Source of the DNA: an uncultured Actinoplanes sp.
GTDB taxonomy: Bacteria > Actinomycetota > Actinomycetes > Mycobacteriales > Micromonosporaceae
NCBI GenBank assembly: GCA_934667465.1
Contig: CAKUMG010000033.1
Span: 1 to 16,209, forward strand
Reading direction: 5' to 3'
Length of the DNA: 16,209 nt
The notes below the pieces were generated by a model. The model was not told where the DNA came from. It ran no database searches and saw only the letters and a program-made list of their open reading frames with translations. A program made the translations under genes and the position numbers. Positions 7,901 through 14,141 of the stretch are shown piece by piece. Within the stretch, counting starts at the first letter, position 1, and each line of letters opens with the position of its first letter.

Positions 7901-8956
7901 TCGTTCGGCGTGCACCTGCTCGTCTCGGCGGGGCGCTGGATGGACGTACGCCCGGCGGTGCGCGACACGTTCGGCACGCGCCTCGAACTGTGGCTGGCCG
8001 ACCCGAGCGACTCGATGCTCGACCGCCGCGCCGCGATCAACGTGCCGGAGAAGTCCCCCGGCCGGGGCATCACGCCCGACGGCATGCAGTTCCTCGCCGC
8101 ACTGCCCCGCACCGGCGGCGTCTCCGACCCGGAGCAGCTGCAGGAGGGCTCGCGCAAGCTCATCGGCGACCTCGCCCAGGCGTGGCAGGGCCCGGGCGCA
8201 CCGCCGATCCGGCTGCTGCCGCCGAACGTCCCGTACGGCAGCCTCCCCGAGACCGGCCGCCCGGGCATCCCGATCGGCATCGCCGAGATCGACCTCCAGC
8301 CGGTCCTCGTCGACTTCGCCGCCGACCCGCACTTCCTGCTCTTCGGCGAGGGTGAGTCGGGCAAGAGCACGTTCCTGCGCTCCCTCGCCCGCAGCATCGT
8401 CGACCGCAACGACCTCAACGACGCCCGCCTGGTGATCGTCGACTACCGGCGCAGCCTGCTGGGTGACATCGACACCCCGCACCTGATCGGCTACGGCTCG
8501 TCGCAGCAGGTCACCGAGGGCATCATCACCGAGATCGCGGCAGTCATGCAGGACCGCCTGCCGACCGACCTGACCACCCAGGAGGAACTGCGCACCCGCA
8601 GCTGGTGGAAGGGTCCCGAGCTCTACATCCTCGTCGACGACTACGACCTGGTCGCCGGCGGCAGCAGCAACCCGCTGACCCCGCTGCTGCCCTACGTCAC
8701 CCAGGGCCAGGACGTCGGCCTCCACCTCATCATCGTCCGCCGCTCCGGCGGCGCCAGCCGGGCGCTCTACGACCCGCTCATCATGCGCCTGCGCGAACTG
8801 AGCAGCCCCGGCATCGTCATGTCCGGCGACCGCGACGAGGGCGTCCTCCTCGGCACGGTCCGCCCGGGCCCGTTGCCACCCGGCCGTGGCTGGATGGTGA
8901 CCCGCCGTGGCGGCACCCGGCTGGTGCAGTTGCTCGACCTGCCGTCACGCACGTAA
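4997..8956 (+). CDS. eccC: EccC, fused FtsK/SpoIIIE-type T7SS ATPase
   Basis: This 1319-residue protein is full length for an undivided EccC (EccCa plus EccCb). Two membrane helices lie near the N-terminus (about 38-60 and 65-84). A stalk/DUF region follows, then three FtsK-like ATPase domains. Walker A motifs are GATGSGKS (K486), GGPQSGKS (K840) and GEGESGKS (K1123). Domain 1 has a canonical Walker B (LLIICDEF, D593-E594). Domains 2 and 3 have VIDGW (D944-G945) and LVDDYD (D1214-D1215), without the catalytic glutamate, the usual EccC pattern in which only domain 1 is a clear hydrolase. EccC is the motor that recognises WXG100 substrates. The GTG start is set by GGGGAGG. It is divergent from eccD and followed 124 bp later by the candidate substrate genes. 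Confidence 0.97.
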   Translation: MGTVVVRRPARQPEPQYPSGEVLLESPPEVPPPSGKGWGQLMMMLPMLGGSMAMALMFAGRGGGTLSYVTGGLFGLSAVGMMAGQFQSGGGPSKQEMLQQRREYMQHLSRQRKKVLKTVRAQREAALYRHPDPDTLWALPVGPRLWERRRGDADFATVRIGLGPQDLATPLVPPAATTLEKMEPMCALALRRFVTTYAQVPELPVTMALNGFARVHVRGDEDASRALVRSLIAQATAFHAPDDMLVAVAVSPERRADWEWVKWLPHALHPAKSDALGNLRMVAPSVAGLDAMLEDVVGSRPRFNPSGGETTVDGPHVLVVIDGGDTAGSDHLMTEGGVEGVTILDLSQPPPRILDRARLVLEVAADGEMHSTTFDGRAPIGRADSCGVAELETLAMQLAPLRLSVASRGSASPLGTEQGLVELLELGDPYEFDVDRGWTPRPNRDKLRVPLGISADGSPLELDLKESAQDGMGPHGLLIGATGSGKSELLRTLVLALAATHSSESLNFVLVDFKGGATFTRLDRLPHTSAVITNLSDELPLVDRMSDAINGELVRRQELLRAAGNYASQRDYEKARAAGAPLAALPSLLIICDEFSELLTAKPDFIDMFVQIGRVGRSLGVHLLLASQRLEEGRLRGLDTHLSYRIGLRTFSAMESRVVLGATDAFELPRSPGHGYLRFGTEPLVRFKAAYVSGPYRSQTAEAVAAGDADDRVQEYGTAYVAARLPREPAAGAEAEAAPDAMGESVLDILVSRLAGRGEPAHQVWLPPLKEAPTLDQLLPPLAADPGRGVTVSDPALQGQLQAAAGIVDKPFEQRRDVLWLDLAGAAGHAIVVGGPQSGKSTILRTFVTSLALTHTPREAQIYCLDLGSGALSSLRDLPHVGGVATRLDAGQVRRTIAELQLLMMQRERRFASLGVESMADYRRARRLGEHADDPFGDVFLVIDGWAGIRTGFEDLEPAILDMANRGLSFGVHLLVSAGRWMDVRPAVRDTFGTRLELWLADPSDSMLDRRAAINVPEKSPGRGITPDGMQFLAALPRTGGVSDPEQLQEGSRKLIGDLAQAWQGPGAPPIRLLPPNVPYGSLPETGRPGIPIGIAEIDLQPVLVDFAADPHFLLFGEGESGKSTFLRSLARSIVDRNDLNDARLVIVDYRRSLLGDIDTPHLIGYGSSQQVTEGIITEIAAVMQDRLPTDLTTQEELRTRSWWKGPELYILVDDYDLVAGGSSNPLTPLLPYVTQGQDVGLHLIIVRRSGGASRALYDPLIMRLRELSSPGIVMSGDRDEGVLLGTVRPGPLPPGRGWMVTRRGGTRLVQLLDLPSRT

Positions 8957-9070
8957 CGTCACGCGCCCACGGGGTTGCACAGGCTGCCTGGGCTGGGCGA
9001 AAGTGGAAAAAGCATCGATACGCAAGCGTCCCGAGGGGACATCCGGCGCACCGATGAGCACGACAACGGG

Positions 9071-9075
9071 GGAGG
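9071..9075 (+). promoter_or_regulatory. Ribosome binding site selecting ATG 9081
   Basis: GGAGG sits five bases before ATG 9081. An in-frame ATG at 9054 has only a distant G-run, so 9081 is preferred. Confidence 0.6.
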
Positions 9076-9080
9076 AAGAA

Positions 9081-9722
9081 ATGGGGCTGGACAACGGACC
9101 CGCCGGGCCTGCGTGGCTCGCGTCCGAGAACATCGAGGTCGAGATCTCACAGCTCGACGACTTCGCCAAGGCCATCGAGCAGGAGCTCTCGCAGAACTTC
9201 AAGCCCAGCTTCCAGCAGGGCATTGTGCCCATGCTGGCGGTGCACGCGCCGTTCGGGCAGGGCAACCTCGCCGAAGGCAAGTTCTTCGGCGGCCAGCACA
9301 AGCAGAGCAGTGACTCCTTGGAGCTGCTGATGCGAGACACGATCCAAGGCCTCACATCACTGCAGATGGCCGCGCGGTCGATCGCCGCCGAATACCGGTC
9401 GGGCGATGCCATGAGCGAGGCCAGCATGACCGACGTCATGAACGGATTCCTCGGAAAAGAGGGCGAGCCGACGCTGCGGAGCCTCCAGCTGCAGAATCAG
9501 CAGTCCGGCGGCACCGAGGCCCAGGGCGACATTCCGCCGCAGGCTCAGAACCCGGGCGCTTACTTCGAGGACAAGGGCGGCAGCGCGAACAGCGGCCAGG
9601 CCTTCGACATCTACGACCCGCAAACCGTGGCCGAGGGCCAGAGCGGCGAGTACTACATCGGCGGCGACGACGAAGGCGTCACCGACCCTTCGCTCGATGT
9701 CAACCCCGACTTCAAGGGCTGA
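9081..9722 (+). CDS. Helical YxxxD-motif protein, candidate T7SS substrate (PE-like partner)
   Basis: I cannot assign a named family. The 213-residue protein is helical over about 18-125 (ISQLDDFAKAIEQELSQNF, then SLELLMRDTIQGLTSLQMAA) and then acidic, Gly/Gln-rich and probably disordered. It has no signal peptide, membrane helix or cysteine. Directly after the second helical stretch comes Y105-R-S-G-D109, which fits the YxxxD/E secretion signal of T7SS substrates. A second formal match (Y192-D196) near the C-terminus may be chance. The gene lies right after eccC and 11 bp before a WXG-like gene, so the two probably form a cotranscribed, heterodimerising secreted pair like PE/PPE. The alternative is a cytoplasmic EspG-like chaperone, but I see no support for that fold. 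The role is inferred from motif and context. Confidence 0.75.
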   Translation: MGLDNGPAGPAWLASENIEVEISQLDDFAKAIEQELSQNFKPSFQQGIVPMLAVHAPFGQGNLAEGKFFGGQHKQSSDSLELLMRDTIQGLTSLQMAARSIAAEYRSGDAMSEASMTDVMNGFLGKEGEPTLRSLQLQNQQSGGTEAQGDIPPQAQNPGAYFEDKGGSANSGQAFDIYDPQTVAEGQSGEYYIGGDDEGVTDPSLDVNPDFKG

Positions 9723-9727
9723 GGAGG
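9723..9727 (+). promoter_or_regulatory. Ribosome binding site of the WXG-like gene
   Basis: GGAGG starts right after the preceding TGA stop and lies six bases before ATG 9734. The tight spacing supports cotranscription of the pair. Confidence 0.6.
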
Positions 9728-9733
9728 AACCCC

Positions 9734-11476
9734 ATGTCCGGACAGTCCGAGGAGTTCTTCGGCTATCGCAAGCCCTACATCCCCGGCTCGGCAGGCGTGG
9801 CCAACACCTACGCGCAGGCCAACTCCACCATCCCTTACCAGGGCACCGACTGGGGCAGCACCGACGTCGACTCGCTGTGGGAAATGGTGCGCAGGGAGAG
9901 TGATGAGCGGGTCTTCGCCCTGGCCGCCATGTGGCGCCGGGCCAGCACCCTGCTCGACGCCACCCGGCAGAATCTGCAACGGCACGCCGAGGCGCTCCAG
10001 AGCAAGTGGACCTCACCCGCCGGCACGGTGTTCATGCAGAAGGTCGGAGCCTCGCTCTATTCGCTGGACGAGTGGAAGCAGGCCGCGGACGACAATGCCT
10101 CCGGCCTCGAGCAGCTCGGCGCGAAGATCGGGCAAGTCCAGCGCGAGATGAAGGCGTACTACGAGAGCTATCAGGCCGAGCAGGACAAGCAGGCCAAGAA
10201 GCGTGAGGACGAGAACTGGGTCGGCTGGGTCAACCCGTTCGGGGAGAACCCCAAGAGCGTGGAGGACGTCCGCAACGAGGCCAAGGAGGGCGCGGTCGCC
10301 CTGGTCAAGCCGCTGGCCGAAATGTACATGGACGTCTACTTCACCAAGCTGGGCCGCGGCTCCGTCTACCAGGGACCGACCAACGCCGCCTTCCGCCACG
10401 AGGACGCCCCGGCGATCCCGGCCCGGCCGGGATCGCCCGGCGCCGCTCCCGGCGCGCCGGGAGTCGGGGGCGGCGGGCTACCCCGACCCGGGACTCCTGG
10501 AACCGGCGACGCTCCGGCGACCCCCACGCCACCTCCGGCGAACCCCGGAATCGACACGCCGCCCGCACCACCGGCTCCGCCGGGCCCGCCGCCCGCTGCG
10601 GCGCCGGAAGGCATAGATCTTGCCGGTGGAGGCGCGCCCGCACCCGCGCCGCCGACCGCCCCGGCCCCCACCCCGCCCGGCGTTGCGCCCGGCCCGGCAC
10701 CGGCCCCGCCGACGGCTCCGGGAATACCGACGAATCTTGGTGGACGGCCCACGCTGCCGCCGGCCGGGCCAGCAGGTCGCCCTACTCCCCCGAACAAGGC
10801 AAGCCTGCCCGGTACCGGTCGCCCCGCGCCCGCCCCGCGCGGTCCCGCTCCGGGCAAGCCGACGCTTCCGGGTACCCGGGGCTCGGGAGGCGCTCCGAGC
10901 GGGCCTGGCGCACCTGGTAACGCGCGCCGTGCTCCGGCACCGGGCTCGCCCCGCCTGCCCGGGAGCACCGGGCCGGCGACCGGCCGTCCCGCGGCCCCAC
11001 GTGCTGGCGCCCCCGGCACCGGACGTGCTCCGCAGGCCCCGAGCCTGGGTGGCAACCGTGGTACACCGCCCGCCCGGCCGGCTACCGGTCCGACCGGAAG
11101 CAAGCCCGCTTCGCCGCAGCTCGGCGGGCGGGGCAACCCAGGATCGCCAGGATCCACCGGCACTCCGCGTGCGGGGCGTCCGGGAGCTCCGGCACCGCGC
11201 CCGGGCGTGACGAAGCCCGACCTGATCGGGCGTGGGACCGCACCCGGGGCCAAGGCGCCGGCCCAGGGCCCTCGGCCCGCCCTCGGCGGACGCCAGGTTC
11301 AGCCGGGCATCCCCACGCCACGCAGTAACGGTCGCAAGAACGAGAACGAGGTGGCCGAGTGGACGTACGACGGAGACGACGAGCTGTGGGCGACCGATTC
11401 CGAGGCCGTCAGCAGCATTGAGACACCGGCCGAGCACCGGCCACAGAGCCAGGGCCGTTCTCTCGGCCAGGGCTGA
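9734..11476 (+). CDS. WXG-like/PPE-like protein with long Pro/Gly/Ala-rich tail, candidate T7SS substrate
   Basis: This is a 580-residue two-part protein. Residues 45-205 are helical and include a WXG100-type turn, LQSKWTSPAGTVFMQKV (W92-T-S, with F100), flanked by long helices. From about 224 to 535 it is almost only Pro, Gly, Ala, Arg, Thr and Ser and surely disordered. The last 48 residues change character: an acidic segment with two tryptophans (W543, W552; VAEWTYDGDDELWATDSE). There is no signal peptide or membrane helix. It probably pairs with the preceding YxxxD protein and leaves through EccC, like PPE or EspB proteins. The tail could span or bind the cell wall, and the acidic end could be a recognition tag; both are inferences. 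YxxxD matches occur at Y35-D39 and Y545-D549, neither in the classic position. A strong terminator-like hairpin follows the stop. Exact family unassigned. Confidence 0.8.
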   Translation: MSGQSEEFFGYRKPYIPGSAGVANTYAQANSTIPYQGTDWGSTDVDSLWEMVRRESDERVFALAAMWRRASTLLDATRQNLQRHAEALQSKWTSPAGTVFMQKVGASLYSLDEWKQAADDNASGLEQLGAKIGQVQREMKAYYESYQAEQDKQAKKREDENWVGWVNPFGENPKSVEDVRNEAKEGAVALVKPLAEMYMDVYFTKLGRGSVYQGPTNAAFRHEDAPAIPARPGSPGAAPGAPGVGGGGLPRPGTPGTGDAPATPTPPPANPGIDTPPAPPAPPGPPPAAAPEGIDLAGGGAPAPAPPTAPAPTPPGVAPGPAPAPPTAPGIPTNLGGRPTLPPAGPAGRPTPPNKASLPGTGRPAPAPRGPAPGKPTLPGTRGSGGAPSGPGAPGNARRAPAPGSPRLPGSTGPATGRPAAPRAGAPGTGRAPQAPSLGGNRGTPPARPATGPTGSKPASPQLGGRGNPGSPGSTGTPRAGRPGAPAPRPGVTKPDLIGRGTAPGAKAPAQGPRPALGGRQVQPGIPTPRSNGRKNENEVAEWTYDGDDELWATDSEAVSSIETPAEHRPQSQGRSLGQG

Positions 11477-11487
11477 TCAGTCATCGC

Positions 11488-11519
11488 ACGGCCGGCCATT
11501 CCACGGGGTGGCCGGCCGT
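11488..11519 (+). terminator. Hairpin terminator after the substrate pair
   Basis: Perfect 11-bp GC-rich arms, ACGGCCGGCCA (11488-11498) and TGGCCGGCCGT (11509-11519), enclose a 10-nt loop, 12 bases after the stop of the WXG-like gene. There is no T-run, which is common for hairpin terminators of high-GC actinomycetes. It may separate substrate from mycosin transcription, or only reduce read-through. Confidence 0.6.
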
Positions 11520-11558
11520 CCGGTGTTCGCGACAACAGGGTGTCCGCATCGCGGCGCC

Positions 11559-11564
11559 AGGAGG
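11559..11564 (+). promoter_or_regulatory. Ribosome binding site of mycosin 1
   Basis: AGGAGG lies nine bases before ATG 11574. It selects this start, which gives a clean signal peptide, over the long open stretch upstream. Confidence 0.65.
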
Positions 11565-11573
11565 TTGATCCAC

Positions 11574-12830
11574 ATGCGCACCGTTCGTCCGGTGACGCTC
11601 TGCACGACCGTGATCGCGGCCGTCGTGGCCCTGCTCATTCCGGCTGCTCCGGCCCGCGCGGACAGCACGCGCGACGACCAGTGGTGGCTCAAGTCCCTGG
11701 ACGTCGCCGCCGTGCACCAGGTAACTCAGGGTGAAGGCGTTACGGTCGCCGTCGTGGACTCCGGTGTGGACGCCGACCACCCGGATCTGCGGGGCAACGT
11801 GCTGCCCGGAGCTGACCTGTTCGACCCGGAGACCCAAGGCCGTGTGGATCCGCACGGTCATGGCACCGGCGTGGCCGCCCTCATCGCTGGACATGGCCAC
11901 GGCGCCGGCAATCGTTCCGGCATCCTGGGCATCGCCCCGAAGGCAAAGATCCTGCCGGTGCGCATCATGCGCGAGACCGGCGTGAACCCGCCCGGAAACG
12001 TCGCGCAGGGCATCAACTGGGCCATCGACAACGGCGCCGACGTCATCAATGTCTCGATCGGCACGAGCTACGACCAGGCCGTCAGCGCCGCGGTCGAACG
12101 CGCTTACCAACGGAACATTCCTGTTGTCGCGGCGGCGGGCAACAAACCGGCCACCCCCATCGTGGACTTCCCCGCCTCGCATCCTGGCGCGATCGGCGTG
12201 ACCATCACCGGCAGGAAAGACCGGATCACGTCGACCAATGTGGAGGGTGACGAGATCGACATGGCCGCGCCCGGTGAGGACATCATCTCCGCCGTTCCTG
12301 GTGGCCGGTACAACAGCAACACCAGCTCCAGCCGAGCCACAGCGATCGCCAGCGGGGCGGTGGCCCTGGTCCGGGCGAAGTTCCCGACGCTGAACGCCCA
12401 TGACGTCTTCGAGCGAATGATGTGGACGACTCGCGACATCGGCGACAAGGGCAAGGACCTGCACTTCGGCGCGGGAACGCTCGACCTCGATCGTGCCGTC
12501 ACCGGCGAACCCGACAACCGTGACGTCGCGGCCTCGCCGACGCCCGCCGTGGCCGCGCGGACCTGGGAGGACTGCCGGGGGTGCCCGTCCACGACCACGC
12601 GGGTGCTGCAGACCGTCGCCATCTTCGGCGGCCTGCTGCTTGTCATCGGCCTCATCGTCTTCTTCCTCGTGCGCCACAAGCGCAAGAAGCGCCAGGGGAC
12701 GCAGGGAGCTGTTCCCGCCACGGTGTTCCACCAGTCACCGGGCTCCTACGACCAGAGCCCGGCAGCACCACCCCAGCCCCAGCCGCCGGTCCAGGACGAA
12801 ACTGCCTGGCGCCGACCGCCCGGCTCCTGA
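11574..12830 (+). CDS. mycP: Mycosin 1 (MycP), membrane-anchored subtilisin-like protease
   Basis: This is a 418-residue S8 peptidase with complete mycosin layout. The Sec signal peptide is 1-29 (likely cut after A-P-A-R-A). The mature N-terminus DSTRDDQWWLKSL carries the QWWL typical of mycosins. Catalytic residues are Asp62 (VAVVDSGVDADHPD), His96 (HGHGTGVAAL) and Ser253 in SSSRATAIASGAVAL, where the usual GTS is SSS and the usual proline is alanine. The oxyanion asparagine lies in VAAAGNKP. One membrane helix spans about 344-366, followed by a basic stretch and a 50-residue Pro/Gln-rich cytoplasmic tail. The protease domain has no cysteines; the only pair in the mature protein is C334-R-G-C337 just outside the membrane. 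Mycosins stabilise ESX complexes and cleave some substrates. A paralogue follows 18 bp later. Confidence 0.95.
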   Translation: MRTVRPVTLCTTVIAAVVALLIPAAPARADSTRDDQWWLKSLDVAAVHQVTQGEGVTVAVVDSGVDADHPDLRGNVLPGADLFDPETQGRVDPHGHGTGVAALIAGHGHGAGNRSGILGIAPKAKILPVRIMRETGVNPPGNVAQGINWAIDNGADVINVSIGTSYDQAVSAAVERAYQRNIPVVAAAGNKPATPIVDFPASHPGAIGVTITGRKDRITSTNVEGDEIDMAAPGEDIISAVPGGRYNSNTSSSRATAIASGAVALVRAKFPTLNAHDVFERMMWTTRDIGDKGKDLHFGAGTLDLDRAVTGEPDNRDVAASPTPAVAARTWEDCRGCPSTTTRVLQTVAIFGGLLLVIGLIVFFLVRHKRKKRQGTQGAVPATVFHQSPGSYDQSPAAPPQPQPPVQDETAWRRPPGS

Positions 12831-12848
12831 CACCTCAAGCGAGCATCT

Positions 12849-14032
12849 GTGACTTCCCGTAAGCCGACGGACCTTGTCGGCCGAGCGGCCGTGCTGTGCG
12901 CGGCCGCCGTCGCCGCGACAACGATCGTCGTTGCACCGGCTGCTCCGGCCCGGCCGACAGCACCCGAGACGACCAGTGGTGGCTCAAGTCGCTCAATGTC
13001 TCCGCGGTGCACGACGTCACCCGCGGTGAGGGCGTTGTCGTCGCTGTAGTTGATTCCGGGGTGGACGCCGACCACCCGGACCTGCGGGGCAACGTCCTAC
13101 CCGGGGCCGATCTCTTCGACCAGACGTCCAAGGGGCACGACGACACCAACGGCCACGGCACCGCCATGGCCTCGTTGATCGCCGGCCACGGGCACGGCGC
13201 CGGCAACCGGTCGGGCATCCTTGGCGTCGCGCCCGAGGCGAAGATTTTGCCGGTCAAGGTCATGCGGGACAAGGGGGTCAACCCGCCCGCGAACGTCGCC
13301 ACCGGCATCGACTGGGCAATCGACAGCGGCGCCGATGTCATCAGCGTGTCGATCGCCGGCGCGACAGACCCGGCATTGCTGGCCGCGGTCGACCGGGCCT
13401 ACCAGCGGAACATCCCGCTGATCGCCGGCGTAGGCAATAAGTCGACCAACTTGGCTGTCAACTGGCCGGCCGGATATCCCGGGGCGATCGGTGCCACGAT
13501 TCTCGGCAGGGACAACAAGCCGACCCAGGAGAACGTCGAGGGCGACAGGGTAGACATCGCGGCACCCGGCGAGGACATCGTGGCGGCCTACCCCGGCGGG
13601 CGGTACTCCACCGCGGGTCTGGGTTCGAGCAACAGCACCGCCATCGTCGCCGGCGCTGTGGCGCTGGTCCGCAGCAAGTTTCCGGACCTCAACTCGTACG
13701 ACCTGTCGGAACGTCTGCTGTGGACCACCCGCGACGTCGGCGCCAAGGGCTGGGACGACACCTTCGGCTACGGCGCGCTCGATGTCGAGCGCGCCGTGAC
13801 CGGTGAGCCCGACGACCGGAGCGTCTCCGCCGCGCCCACCCCCGCAGTCGCCGCGGCCCCGGCCGTGGACGAATGCCGTGGCTGCCCGTCGACTGCCACC
13901 CGCGTCCTGCAGATCATTGCCCTTTTCGGTGGCCTGCTCGTGGTCATCGGCGTCGTCGTCTTCTTACTGATCCGCCGCAAGCGCAAGACGCGCCGAGCCG
14001 CGCTGGGCACGTACGGGCCGCCGGGCAACTGA
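12849..14032 (+). CDS. Mycosin 2 (MycP paralogue), reading frame broken at the signal-peptide junction
   Basis: This second S8 mycosin follows the first in tandem and is very similar to it throughout. Frame 1 starts at GTG 12849 and encodes a good signal peptide (MTSRKPTDLVGRAAVLCAAA...VVAPAAPAR) but stops at 13049. The mature enzyme is in another frame from about 12956 (DSTRDDQWWLKSL) to 14032. Aligned with mycosin 1, one base is missing between about 12951 and 12956; adding it would restore A-P-A-R-x-D. Catalytic codons are intact: Asp 13052-13054, His 13154-13156, Ser 13628-13630 in LGSSNSTAIVAGAVAL. The C-x-x-C (13874-13885), membrane helix and basic tail end are also intact. Frame 2 alone could start at GTG 12896, but the product would lack a signal peptide. 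Either a sequencing error or a very recent inactivation is likely, because nothing else has decayed. Confidence 0.8.
12940..12958 (+). other. Apparent 1-nt deletion in mycosin 2
   Basis: Mycosin 1 reads GCCCGCGCGGACAGC here, while mycosin 2 reads GCCCGGCCGACAGC, one base shorter. The signal-peptide frame (codon phase of 12849) must move by -1 to reach the mature frame (codon phase of 12956). I see no slippery heptamer, so programmed frameshifting is not supported by the sequence. Confidence 0.75.
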
Positions 14033-14046
14033 ACCGACCTGACACT

Positions 14047-14081
14047 GCGGGCCGTTCACCTTGATGAGGTGGGCGGCCCGC
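14047..14081 (+). terminator. Hairpin terminator after mycosin 2
   Basis: Two 14-nt arms, GCGGGCCGTTCACC (14047-14060) and GGTGGGCGGCCCGC (14068-14081), pair along their whole length with two G-U wobbles, around a 7-nt loop TTGATGA. It lies 14 bases after the mycosin 2 stop. There is no T-run, as is usual in this type of genome. It marks the likely end of the mycosin transcript. Confidence 0.65.
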
Positions 14082-14141
14082 GGCATGTCCGCTTCCGAAG
14101 GGGACGGCGGACGCAAGACCACTCGAAACGGAACTGGGGAC

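Noticed and set aside
4865..8725. Minus-strand frame open for about 1290 codons across the whole of eccC, continuous with eccD
   Set aside because: Its Arg/Gly/Ala/His/Gln-rich translation has no domain logic. GC-biased third positions of eccC remove stops on the opposite strand. EccD starts cleanly at 4864.
8975..9030. Possible promoters before the YxxxD gene (TTGCAC at 8975-8980; GGAAAA at 9005-9010 with CGTC at 9027-9030, ECF-like)
   Set aside because: The first has no matching -10 and the second matches only loosely, so neither is strong enough to annotate.
10366..11253. Minus-strand Gly/Ala/Pro-rich frame opposite the PPE-like tail, resembling a PE_PGRS protein
   Set aside because: It is the mirror of the Pro/Gly-rich coding strand. 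It lacks a PE domain, a ribosome site and any change in composition of its own.
10403..11300. Collagen-like G-x-y tract in the WXG-like protein
   Set aside because: Glycines often follow prolines but the three-residue period breaks every few residues, so no triple helix is expected.
12896..12955. Mycosin 2 starting at GTG 12896 in the mature frame
   Set aside because: It gives an Arg-rich N-terminus without signal peptide, and a proper signal peptide is present in the neighbouring frame.
14061..14141. Upstream in-frame starts for the beta-helix gene (14061, 14085)
   Set aside because: The first lies within the terminator hairpin loop and neither has a ribosome site. The protein-like sequence starts at 14142.
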